From Casuarina equisetifolia (Eukaryota; Streptophyta; Magnoliopsida; Fagales; Casuarinaceae): 64,000 bases of DNA. The notes under the pieces are model-generated. The model saw only the letters and a list, made by a program, of their open reading frames with translations, made no database searches and was not told where the DNA came from. The stretch is taken from contig CM052360.1 in assembly GCA_028551475.1 (NCBI GenBank), positions 24,188,682 to 24,252,681 on the forward strand. The letters are read 5' to 3'. The translations under genes were made by a program, and so were the position numbers. Below are positions 22,270 through 32,984 of the stretch, piece after piece (position 1 is the first letter of the stretch; each line of letters begins with the position of its first letter).

Positions 22270-23900
22270 AACGTGTGAGTACAAAGCTAATACTGATAAT
22301 TGTAACCTTTTTCCTAAAATAGGCCACTCTGCAATAGAGATTAAACTATGTTGTTCTAACCCATCAAGAAACATTACCTTCAATATCCTTCCATACATTC
22401 CATAAAATTTCAATAACCATTGATGTTTGCCTTAAACAAAGGGAATTTCTTGTTTTAAATTATAGCCACAGCAGTTTGATGTGGACTTGACATGCATTCC
22501 TTCTAAGATATGTGATCCAATTTAAGAGTTGTAGTGTGAACTTCTTCTAGGTAACAAGAGTGCAATCAACAATTTAGTTCCCTTAAAATTTCACTACTTC
22601 TTATCCTTGACCATGTGACAACACTTACTCACTCATCTATTCTTTGAATAGTACATTAAATACAAAAACAGAAAAATGTAGAATTTTTACATATCAGTAT
22701 TACCATGTAGACAATCAAACATTAGAAGGAATTTTAGAGAATAGGGGTGCAGGTCTAAGAGCTCTACAGAAAATGGGAAGCCACATGGGAGTAATTAAGG
22801 AAGCTGGCTTTAGTTTTGTTCTCAAACTCTGACCCGCATGGCTATTGAAGTTGCAATGTTGTAAGGGTGAAACTAAACAGCCTGAAAGCCTTAAAATATT
22901 ATTTATCCTGGTCTAACTTCACCACTATGTCGCTTGTAATTCTAGATTATTGCATATAATCAAAGACTCATAGAACGTTTTCTAAAACATTCAACAGTTT
23001 ACTTTGTACAGCAATAGCAAATAATGTTGTTCATGGCAAAGTTTCAGCCTAGAACACTTTAAACTCATATATAAACAAACATATGCGCATAAAATGGTTC
23101 ACTTTTTAGTGATTATGTCCCTTGGGGTGTTATAAGGATGGGAAGAAGATAAAGAAGGGAAAAAAAGAAAAAAGAAAAAAATAAAATCAATTGGATACTT
23201 TTCTTGTAAGTGATGTTCTTCATTTTCTGCTTGCAGTTTAATTCCTTTATTCAAAACCCAAGAGGTGGTTCATTCTTCTCAATAGGAAAGTGAGAAGGTA
23301 ATGTATCCTTGAATATGTGATGCTTCTTTATACAGAAAGAACATAACTAGTTGGCTAAGTTTGGGTGCTTTCCTTCTCAAGCATATGCTTCGGCCTCCTT
23401 TCCTGCTTTGTACTTTCCCTTATGAATCACTGGTTATTAGGCTTCTTCAGCAATTCACATTATGGTAATAAAGTTTGGCAGGTTCAAGGAAGAATAATGT
23501 TTCTTTACCCTTTGGGAAAATGATTCTGGCTTAGCTAAGTAGACTAATTATTTTAGCTTGAATAAGGACACCAAAGCCAAAATTGCTGGTATATATGTGA
23601 ATTACCATCAAGTGATCACAAATTTACATGAGACAATTTCTGCAAAGCAACTGGGTATGAAATTTGATCTATATTTGTTCGTAGGCCAGGAGGAAGCATA
23701 CAAACTTGCTTGCTCGATAGGAACAAAGAAAGAACAAACATGCATGTAGAAAGAAGAAAAAATAGTGGAGGAAGAAAAGAAAAGAAGATTTGAAAAAATG
23801 AAAGAACAAAGTGAGAGAATAAAGGAGTTCGTAAATGTAACCAGGAATGAAGAAGAAAGCAGTGGGGATAGAGAAAAAGGAGAAAGCATGATCTTGGACA
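22270..23900 (+). repeat. DC1-locus duplicate lacking copia B (empty site near 22645)
   Basis: About 22270-23056 matches 10880-11264 plus 16968-17369, and carries the uninterrupted copia B target near 22637-22650. From about 22650 to 23890 it is also paralogous to 25250-26490. Shared text includes GAACATA(A/G)CTAGTTG, TTTGGGT(G/A)CTTTC and GCATATGCTT. The DC1 exon that should follow CAGCCTAG at 23051 is missing. Confidence 0.8.
23690..23890 (+). repeat. Purine-rich module, copy 7
   Basis: GGCCAGGAGGAAGCATACAA, then GGAACAAAGAAAGAACAAAC and an A/G run to GAAAGCATGATCTTGG. Both strands show ORFs of 80-120 codons here (Phe/Ser/Leu-rich on the minus strand), a direct effect of the skew. Confidence 0.6.
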
Positions 23901-25250
23901 GCAATAATCTGCTTCACCTAGTTCAAGATTTTGGCATTCTCTGTGGATTTCATCAGCAGTCAATGCCTCACCACATTTGGAAAACACCCAGATTCATCAC
24001 CTAATCAAGACACTCAAAATAGGAATCGCAAGGTCGTCTCCAAACCAAGACCAAGACGCACAGGGAAAGATTTTTTCCCTCCTCAAATGGTCGAATCTTC
24101 CGTTGATTCCAGCTCAGAAAAGGGGCTAATCATTTAGCTTAAGTACCTGAACCAAGGACAAATTAACAGGAATAGATCCGAACCGTGATTCTGTGAAGGA
24201 TTTGGCCATCAACTTTACGTTTTGTTCGCTAACAAGTCATGATGCGTCGCAAGAGAACGAGGAAAACAAAGACAGAAGAGAAGCTGAAATGAGGATATGG
24301 TTAAAGCCGATGATTACAGGTGTTCACCGGTCCAACAGTGGGTTTCTTCTACAGTCCATAGAGTATAAGCTTGTTCTCATCTGTCGTAGTCTCAGTGCAG
24401 TTGGACTGTTAACACATTTAGATGCATGGGCAAAAATTAGGAAGCACAGAGATGTTTATGAAAAGCTGTGCAGCAAACAGGTTTCTTCTCACGCATTGTT
24501 CTGAATCTTTCAAAGAAAAATCATTTCCTAAGTCAAATCCTACACTAGACATCCAATCAGAATGATGAAGTTTAGAATATGAACTGAGGGAGGAGAAGAA
24601 AAGAACTGATTTCTGAACAAATCCATCACAAAGCGATCTCTTGATGCTTCTAACAATTGAACTAGCTTGAATCAAAGTATAGCACTATTATAATCAAATG
24701 TAAATAAAAAGGTGCAAGAAAATTTCCTGTTCTACGTGATCTAATCTGGAGATGAAGTTGTGAACTAATCTTAGTGACTGTAAGCGTTTACACTGCATGG
24801 ATAGAGGCCTACTTGTGAATAAAAAACATTTAAATATTCAAAACTACTGAGAAAGAAACAGAAAATTTGTACTCTTTATGTTCTATTTTTTGGGTGGGAG
24901 CAACCTTTTGAGATCTGAAATTCTATCCATAACAGATGGGAGTGAAATTGCAGCCTTGACATCGAAGCAAGAAACATCAACTGATTGTGGGCAGGATTGA
25001 GTTGTACCACTCAAATGCAAGAGAATCACACTCAAGTTGCAAGAAAATCATACCTTTTAGCCAAATCTCACTTAAATGACTTAAGGATGCAACAATTGAT
25101 ATTCGTGAATGTAGTTCTTTCACATCCCCAAGCCCTTAAAAAGATACTGAAAAGATCGCCTTAGCCTTGCTAAAAAATTCATCATTACCTAACCAAGAAA
25201 TTACTTGAAATCCAATAAAGATCTTCTCAGTAACTTTCAGTAGTATGATT
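23900..25250. other. No supported gene
   Basis: A 103-codon ORF at 24193-24504 overlaps a module leader (GAAGGATTTGGCCATCAAC) and has no recognisable domain. The remainder is AT-rich. Confidence 0.45.
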
Positions 25251-26490
25251 AAATAGATATAGTAATAGAAGGAGCAGAATTTTGCATGTCAATCTTACTA
25301 TGTAGATCCTTTGTGTGTTAGAAGGAATTTTGGGGTAAAGGGCTGAAGGTGAAAAAGATAGACAACAGGCCGATCCTCGTACTAAAGCACAAGCAACGAC
25401 TACTCTGCCACGTCACCATCCAGATCAGCATGCTAAGTCAGCCTAACCATAAATCTGTTAAGTCTGTTATTCTGTTACTTAACTAAAAGGCATTATATTA
25501 ACTAGGACAGGAACCTCATACTCCAGTAGCTTTGTTTGTACATCATTCTTAACAATCTCAGGTAATGTCCTTTTTCTTCTCTTATAAATTAGATGAAGTC
25601 CAAGAGATATTGAAGAACTTCGTTTCAATTTTTGTTCTTAAACTCAAACCTGTATATGTTATTGTTGAAGTTGTAATATTTAAAGCATGAGACAGGACAA
25701 CCAAAAGTTATAAAATATTATTTTAATAGGTCCAAAAACCTCGTTATCTTGCTCATATGACTAGATTATTATGTATAATCAAGGTCAAATTAATCTAAGA
25801 CTTAGTGACATTTTCCAAAACTTCCTATATAGCAACAACAAAAAATATTATTGATTGCTAAGTTGCAGCCTAGAACACCTTTAGAATCATTTATGAGCGG
25901 ACAAATGCGAATAAGATGGTCCAATTTTCAGTGACTATGTCCCTTGACGTGCTACAGGGATGGGAAGATGATAAAGAAGCAAAAAAGAAAGAAAAAAAAA
26001 AAACAAATTAGGTACTTTTCTTGTAAGTGATGTACTTCATTTTGTGCTTGTAGTTTAAATCCTTTTATTCCAAAACCCAAGAGCTGGTTCATTCTTCAGA
26101 AAAGAAAGTAAGAATATAATGTATCTTTGAATATGTGTTGCTTCTTTGTAAAGAAAGAACATAGCTAGTTGCCTAGGTTTGGGTACTTTCTTTACCGAGC
26201 ATATGCTTGGTCCCCTTTTCCTGCTTGAACTTCTTCCTGTGACTCATGGTTACTAGGCTTCTTAGGCTAAAGGAAGAACAGCATTACATCTCTCTTGGGG
26301 AGAGGATTCCGGCTAGGATACAACCCTTCTTGATTGATAGAGTTGATGTAAAGAATAAAGCAGAAGAACATGATACATGCACAGAAGAAGAAAAAACAGA
26401 GGAAGAAGTAAATAAAAGAAGATGTGGAAAAATGAAAAGGACAAAGCGAGGGAACAAAGGAGTTTGTGCATGAAAACTGGTATGAAGCAG
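25250..26490 (+). repeat. Third copy of the DC1-locus segment
   Basis: Paralogous to 22650-23890: TGTAGATCCTTTGTGTGTTAG, AGAACACCTTTAGAATCAT, AACCCAAGAGCTGGTTCATT, GGGTACTTTC and a final purine-rich module (26340-26490). Its right end joins the truncated phosphatase copy inside GCAGGAGGGATCGCCC. Confidence 0.75.
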
Positions 26491-27072
26491 GAGGGATCGC
26501 CCTAAAACAGAGAGAACAAGGTAACTTTTCAATGAGAAATTCGCTCCCTCTTACAAGTTTTGAGGGCAAAGGATTTGGACAATTTACTCATTGCTATGAG
26601 ATGCTTACCAATCTGGGGGCCCAATCAGTTTCATGATTTCCCACTGCCCACATCCACGGTTGATAAGCAGCACTCCTTTCTATGAACCTTCCCCATGTAT
26701 CCCACCTTGTGTTATCATGAAATGGGTAGTCATTGGCGTAGGAGAGATCCCCCAGGTACAACAAATGAAGTATGAAAGGACTAAACCCGCTAATGAATTT
26801 ATCTATAATTGATGGGAATGCAAGAAGGAGAAATATACATAACAGTTGAGACAGCAACAAGTAATAGAAGGTAAGAACACCTGCTGAGGTGTATTACGTC
26901 CAGGAGGAACATAAAAGGTAGGACTATCAACAGGCATGTCAGCACTGAAGTTATCAGACCTCCTGTAACTGCTGGTTATTCCTCCATAACACTGCACGGC
27001 AGCATTCAAAACTAAACAAAATACAACTATAATAGAAACCAAAGAGTAAGAAGAGGATCCCATAGGACTCAT
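26490..27072 (-). pseudogene. Truncated purple acid phosphatase duplicate
   Basis: Exon 1 (26881-27072) matches exon 1 of the intact gene with very few changes, starting [10 protein letters not shown]. About 116 bp of intron 1 follow. The sequence then jumps at about 26764 straight into exon 4 (26609-26764, GDLSYAND and GNHE), intron 4 and the first bases of exon 5. The missing part equals about 1 kb of the intact gene (roughly 34486-35485) and includes exons 2-3. Exons 5-8 are absent as well. The lost exons carry the first Asp ligand and three His ligands, so no phosphatase can result. The deletion ends share only short A-rich similarity. Confidence 0.93.
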
Positions 27073-27710
27073 CTTGATTGTCTATGCTTGTTGTATGGAT
27101 TCCAAGACGCCTATGATCTTGTATATATACCCATCAGTTCAGACTTTTCATCATGACAGCAAAGCATAAGTTGATGTCCTTTTAATGCGCGGTGACAGCA
27201 CTATGGAGGTTCTAACTGTTCCTAGCGTGTTTATTTTATATTTGCGACGTGGTAAGGAAAATGCCATTCCAAAAGTCAAACCTTTTCATTGGACGACTCA
27301 AGTTGAAATCCAAAACTTCAATTTGAAACAACGTTGGAGACTTTCCCTACATTAAACTCGCACAAGTACTTAAATATAATTGATGGGAATTTGGTTTCAA
27401 TGTCCCGACGTGTAATAGTACAAAGACTATAATATAGTAAGGGCTACAAACAATGTCTCAAAGCTGATGGAAAATCCCTTAGAATTATGAAGCGATGACT
27501 GTCAGACCGAGAAATTTGATCAGAGATTGACATGAACATCAAAAAAGAAAGTAAACAAACAGTCCATCTAAATTAATAAATCAAGAAGAATTAGGAGTCA
27601 CACCATAATGTTTAGGATACTATAGAAGCAGTTAAACTCCACGATTTCGAAGACTTCAAAGGACATCAGAGTTATCTCAAATCCCTAACAGTTGAGGAAT
27701 ACCCTAATTG
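27073..27710 (-). repeat. Duplicated upstream region of the phosphatase gene
   Basis: Corresponds to 35789-36430. The TATA segment GTATATATAC is kept at about 27121-27130, as are TTTTAATGCGCGGTGACAGC, TTTGAAACAACGTTGG (TTTGAAACGAAGTTGG in the other copy) and the distal CAAAAAAGAAAGTAAA. The ATT microsatellite of the intact copy is absent. Similarity ends near CTAACAGTTGAGGAATA. Confidence 0.85.
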
Positions 27711-27729
27711 GACAATTTCCTCCTTTTAA

Positions 27730-28415
27730 TCTTGTGACCTTGGGATGGTTTGTGTTGGTAGTATGTGTAGAAGTTGGGGGTTGGGATTCATGATCTAATG
27801 TTGTAGTAGCAACCATTTCTTTTTGCCAATTTGCCAGTTTTTAGCAAAAACGGAAGTACTCGCAGAATTTGTTTCTATAGGAGATACACCTTGTTTGTGC
27901 CTTTGTTGAGGAGCAAATGGGAAACAATGTTCATCAAATATTGCACACGCTACAATCTATATTTTATGTGTTTGTGGATAGAGACATCTATATGCCTTGT
28001 ATCCTATTGGATAGCTAAGAAAAACACATGGTGTAGACTTCATTTGTAATTTATTTTGTATATATGGATGTAGGTATGGGTATACCAAGCAACCAGATGT
28101 TCTTAAATGAGAAATGTTGGTGCTTTCATTGAATAATTTTTCCCAAGGTGTATTGTTATCAATGTTTGGTCTTGGTATTCTATTAATGATATGAGCTACA
28201 ATTTCAAATGCATAATCCCAGTATTAGGGTGGGATTTGCTTTATTATGGATAGCCAAGTTTCTTTAATATGTTGATGTTTTCTCTTTATAGACTCATTTT
28301 GGAAGGGAGCAAATGAGCTTGATGTTATTTGTATGATCCCATGTTGGGATAAGAAATTCTTGTAGATTTTTGACATGAATTCTTTTGCACCATCATTTGT
28401 ATGCTTTTTATTTTT
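27730..28415 (-). pseudogene. Ty1/copia integrase relic
   Basis: The minus-strand translation shows NDGAKEFMSKIYKNFLSQHG (second catalytic Asp region), then FQNESIKRKHQHIKETWLS (catalytic Glu region). About 500 bp follow with typical downstream text: an INRIP-like string, SGCLVYPYLHP, and GYKAYRCLYPQTHKI. One stop near 28223 and others break it. No LTR is attached, so this is an isolated fragment. Its upstream end is fused to a Rab GTPase piece. Confidence 0.85.
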
Positions 28416-28527
28416 GTTTTTGGTAAATTTCGAAAGCATATTCTACTTGCCCACGCCAAGTCGCTTATTAGCACCACCTTGAATAAGCAGTCGTAGTCAT
28501 CGTCCGGTCATACACCCCGATAGGAGT
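28416..28527 (-). pseudogene. Rab (RabA/Rab11-like) GTPase N-terminal fragment
   Basis: Minus-strand codons read DDDYDCLFKVVLI, a characteristic RabA start. They continue into a damaged P-loop: after a one-base deletion, GVGK is followed by a stop and NMLSKFTKN. The intact family sequence has GDSGVGKSN there. A CGA-type Arg before DDDYD reads TGA. The piece covers only about 37 codons and then runs, without a stop, into the copia integrase relic. Rab GTPases direct vesicle traffic by binding GTP at the P-loop; this fragment cannot. Likely a captured or randomly joined exon fragment. Confidence 0.75.
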
Positions 28528-28895
28528 TTTCTTTGCTGTTCTTCTAACCCACACTTTCCCCAAAAATCATTAGGAACGTCAACTTCAAATTTTACTGCTC
28601 ATGGAATTGCAAATACTAGTAAGTTGCACACAATAAAATTTTATTTGATAACTTTTATATAGTGTTCTCACCTGGTGAAGTTATCTGTTATGGTAGAAGT
28701 CGTAAGACACTTATCACCTTTAATTATCAGCTTTGCGAGTGAGGTGTCTTGTGACGACCTCAAGAGAGGCAATGACCAGGCGTTATTTGAATATGTAGGA
28801 GTTTATGATATTTTTATTGTAATAAGCCTTCCAATAAGGCAACATGAAACTTATGAACATGTTGAAACTTATGAAGCTTAAGAATCACAAATTTG
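28528..28895. other. Unassigned flank left of the LINE
   Basis: No coding domain or repeat recognised. A 68-codon ORF (28675-28881) shows nothing familiar. Confidence 0.4.
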
Positions 28896-28912
28896 TTCTT
28901 AACAATATCTTA
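28896..28912. repeat. 17-bp target-site duplication of the LINE, left copy
   Basis: TTCTTAACAATATCTTA occurs here and again, identical, at 32559-32575. Long perfect duplications are typical of target-primed reverse transcription by L1 elements. Confidence 0.93.
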
Positions 28913-28919
28913 TTATTAA

Positions 28920-28932
28920 TTTTTTTTTTTTT
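28920..28932 (-). other. Poly(A) tract of the LINE
   Basis: Thirteen T on the plus strand, next to the left target duplication, is the 3' poly(A) of the minus-strand LINE. Confidence 0.85.
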
Positions 28933-28998
28933 GGTGAAAGGTCAAATTATATATCACCTGTAAAAAAATTTACAAGATTGTTCAATTACAAAATATCA

Positions 28999-31900
28999 TC
29001 ATCTAAGCTCAAATATTGCAGTTGGCAAATTCCAAAGCTCTTGTAAAAATTTATTACAATTTGTAAGCTTGACTCCTCTGGTAGATGAAATCTTGCCTCT
29101 CACATCCTTCTTGATTTTAGCAATAATGGTTGAGTTTTCTAGACTTGTATTGCTGAATCTTCTTCTATTCCTTTCGCTCCAAATGTGATACAATACAGCC
29201 TTGAAAGATATACTAAGCAAAGTAGCTGCAAAGCTCTGCCTCTTAACAGTCTTGATCATCCAACATATTTCAGCTCTCTAGTGTTCAATTCTTCGAGTTA
29301 ATCCATTCATGCCTAACAAAGCCCTCAAAATGTAGTTTGTGAACCTGCACTTAAAAAATAAATGTTCATGTGATTCTTCTTCTTGGCAGAGGTTGCATTA
29401 TAGATCCACTGAACTATTCTATTTAGCCACCCGATCTGTTGTGGATAGTTTGTCTCTTAAAATGATCCAACATATAAAATTATGCTTCGGTACTCCTTCT
29501 TTCCAAACAAGTGTTGCCCATTTAGAATCTTCTCTGTTCTCTCTTAGTGCTACATAACTTTTGGCAATATTGTATTCTAAGTCCGTCACTAGTTGTGTGA
29601 GTTCACTTCTTACTTGTAAAATATTTTTAAAACTCCAAGCTAGTGATCCTTTTATCTCAACTTCTAATACATTCATTTCCTTCAAATTTTCTGTTATCAT
29701 CCATTTAACCCATAAGGAGTTTGAATTAGGGTGCACAAGAGACCATAGGAGTTTTCCAATTGCCGCCTTATTCCAAGTGTGAATGTCTATCAAACCTAGT
29801 CCTCTAGAAATTTTAGGCCAGCAAACTTCTTTCCATGCCACTTTCACTACACATCGTCCATTGGATTTACCTGTCCAAAGGAAAGTTCCAATCCTTTTTT
29901 CAATTTCATAAAGGGTCTATTTTGGCAATAGAAAAATTTGCATCCAATATGTTTGCAATGAGAACAAAACACTTTTTGTTAGCTGCAGTCTCCCCCCATA
30001 ACTAATATGCTTAGACTCCCAACCTTTAATTCCTCTCAATATCTTTTCTGTCAGGATAGTACAATCTAGGTTGGAAAGTCTTTTAGTAATCAATGGCACT
30101 CCTAAATATTTTATGGGAAGTTGGCCTTCTTGGATAGGAATATGATCAAGTATTAGAGCCTTTTCCTGTTCAGACAAGCCTGAAAAGAAAATTTGACACT
30201 TCTCTGGATGCATCTTCAAACCTGTTATATCTTCAAACTCTTGCATAGCATCTAGTAAACACAATATGGACTCAATATCTCCATGAGCAAACAAAAAGAG
30301 ATCATCAGCAAAGCATAAATGAGTAATCTTTTCTTTGGCGCATTTCCAGTGAAATTTAAACCTTTCAAAAGATACTTTATTTTGTATAATTTTGTTAAGA
30401 ATCTCCATCACAATAACAAAGAGAAAAGGAAAGAGAGGGTCTCCTTGTCTAAGTCCTTTTACCCCCTTAAAAAAACTTGTATGAGAGCCATTGATATTCA
30501 TAGAATAACCCACAGTAGTGATGCAGCTTTCAATCAGTAATCTAAATTTGTCTGGAAACTTCAAAACTTTTAAAGTATTTAGGATTGCATTTCAGTCTTT
30601 TGAATCATATGCTTTCATAATATCAACCTTAATTGCCACCCTTTTCCCATGAATATCTTTGTGATAATTGTGCATTAACTTTTGACACAACAAAATATTT
30701 TCCTTAATGTTCCTTCTTGGCACAAAAGCTATTTGACAAGGATGTATGAAATGAGGCAAAGCTAAACTTAATCTTCCTGCCACAATTTTAGATATGATCT
30801 TGTATAACACATTGCAACAAGATATTGGTCTAAAATCTTTCATATTGATGGCATTAATTTTCTTAGGGACAAGAGAGATTACTGTTGAATTTATGCTTCG
30901 CAGTAGCTGTCTCCTTTGAAAGAAAGCTATTACTGCATCTTCTATGTCACTCCCTATAATACTCTACGCTTTCTTGAAGAAGAAGCTATTATATCCATTA
31001 GGACCTGGAGCTTTGTAATCACCAAAAGTATTAAGGACCTTTTGTATATCTTCTCTTTGAACGTCTGCTATAAGGCTTCTCTTTATCTCTTTTGAAATTT
31101 CCATAGGAAATAACTCTATTAATCTTGTTTCTGATGGTTGAAGTTGGTTTGCCCTCCCTAGCAAGTTTTGATAGTAACTTAGAATTTTGTTCCTTATCAT
31201 TTCAGGATCTTCAGTAAGTTGCCCATCATCTAATTCTAGCTTGACAATGTGATTTTTTGCTCTCCTCTTTATCATGCTTCTGAAAAAGACTTTACTATTA
31301 CAATCTCCCTCTTTCAGCCAATTATTCTTTAATTTTTGCTTCAGAAGTATTTCTTCATGCTTGCTATGTATTAATAACTTTTCTAACCACTCCTTTTCTT
31401 CATTGCGCAATTGGGTATTTAAAGGGTCATCAAAGAGCTTTGCTTGTGCTATTTGTAGCTGCTTCCTTGCTACCTCTGTTTTCTTTGGTAGTTCTCCAAA
31501 TTCCTCTTTATTTAGCTTTCTCAACTCTTTTTTCATTTCCTTCAACTTTATCATTATTTTGTACATTATAGTGCCATCAACCCTTTGTTGCCAAATATTC
31601 TTCACTATTGTCATAAATTGGGGGTTGTCTGGCTAGAAGTTAAAAAATCTAAAAGTCCTTTGCTGACTTGGTTTATTATTGCCCACCTTGATAGTGCAAG
31701 GACTGTGATATGACAATCCAAGAGTACTAAATTCAATGGAGAAATTCATATTACTTTGCAACCACTTAGGGTTTACCAAACATCTATCCAATTTACTGCC
31801 TTTGAACCCTATTCTTTTACCTTTGTTTGTCTATGATAGGAGCGGTCCTACAAAGTTTGGTTTTATAAGTTCTGCATCACTTATGAATTTGTTGAAATCT

Positions 31901-32385
31901 TCTATTCCTTCTATCCATCTACTAGTTACATTGACCCTCTCATTTAGATTCCTCACTGTATTAAAATCCCTAACTAGTAGCCATTGAGTGTTCTTTCCAT
32001 AACTGTTATAACATTGTGTGAGGTTACTCCAAAGATCCTTTCGTTCATTTGCTGCATTTGTTGCATAGATGATAGATAAGTACCATACTTCATGTCCCTC
32101 TTCCACTTTACAATTCACTACCTGTTTAGAACTACTAAGCACTGTGATGTTGAGCTGTGGCTTTTTCCATACAATCCAAATCCTACCATTTTCATTATCT
32201 CTATAATTGTGGATAAAACCCCATTGGGGAAAAAGAGAATCTATCACCCATTATGCTTTATCTTCTTTTATTTTGTGTTATAATAGAATGACAATGTCAG
32301 CTTTAGCATTCTTGATAACTTCTCGTACCTCCTTTTGTTTAAGGATTTTATTCAAGCCCCTGACATTCCATGAGAATATGATCAT
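28999..32385 (-). pseudogene. LINE ORF2: endonuclease, reverse transcriptase, zinc-binding RT tail
   Basis: Start ATG at 32385 gives MIIFSWNVRGLN, the usual beginning of the AP-endonuclease domain; WLLVRDFNTV follows near 31980. The RT domain (about 30000-31000) shows YKAPGPNG-like DYKAPGPNGYN, MKDFRPISCCN, IAFVPRR, GLRQGDPLFPFLF and the active site FADD near 30310. A C-terminal zf-RVT segment follows (CNLCQEEESHEHLF, near 29395). All parts share one reading frame over 1129 codons; ten in-frame stops break it and no frameshift is seen. At least six stops sit at likely Trp codons. Role in family: nicking target DNA and copying the RNA in place. Inactive here. Confidence 0.92.
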
Positions 32386-32575
32386 TTGTCTGGGGGTATA
32401 GTGTTTTCTCCTTCAACACCTTCAAGACCTACAATATCCTTGCATCTTGCTTCATTTGGTTCTTGATGATTACTTATAGCACACTAAATCTATTACTGGT
32501 ATTGTCATTCTCACATGTATTCCTTTTAGGGCTCCTTTTGTTTCCCCTTCCATTCAATTTCTTAACAATATCTTA

Positions 32576-32984
32576 GACAAATACTAACTGGTAGGAGACA
32601 AGTTGTGCAAGTATCTACGAGGCCAGCAAACAGATTAATTATAATCCGAGCCTGTATTACCTATATTGGGAAGAACAATGAACATGAAACTTCCCCATTC
32701 CATCATCCTAGCCAAAATAAGCCGTAGGGACTTGCCCTACGACCATGCACTCATTCGCAAGCGCTTGCACACGAGAGAGAGGTGTCTTTGGCAGTGAGTA
32801 TGTGAAACAAAAAGTTTCTTTCATTATTTCAAATGCAATGGAGAGAGACACACAATGATGTTGTGAAAACATAGCCAATCGAGAATTAACAAAGTAAAAA
32901 AACAATTATTGAACATAGTTGTTGGATTCTGGATCCAAAGAACACACGCTAGAAGCTCTTGTCATTATTGTTGCGGCCTGTGCG
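32576..32984 (-). other. 3' flank / likely 3' UTR of the phosphatase gene
   Basis: AT-rich DNA with no domain-bearing ORF (32708-32905 is open but featureless). Minus-strand AATAAT near 32910 could serve as a weak polyadenylation signal; no canonical AATAAA stands out. Confidence 0.45.

Larger units (their letters stand above)
28913..32558 (-). mobile_element. L1-type non-LTR retrotransposon (LINE), 5'-truncated
   Basis: Bounded by the identical 17-bp duplications. On the minus strand it ends with a poly(A) tract (plus-strand T run 28920-28932) followed by TTAATAA. It contains only ORF2; the right end lies 173 bp before the ORF2 start, so ORF1 and the promoter were lost, as usual when reverse transcription stops early. 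It sits about 410 bp beyond the phosphatase stop codon in the same orientation. Confidence 0.94.

Noticed and set aside
24193-24504. 103-codon ORF
   Set aside because: Overlaps a repeated module leader and shows no domain or conserved start.
29339-32401. Plus-strand ORFs (29339, 29561, 30319, 31274, 31736, 32092)
   Set aside because: Shadows of the minus-strand LINE ORF2.
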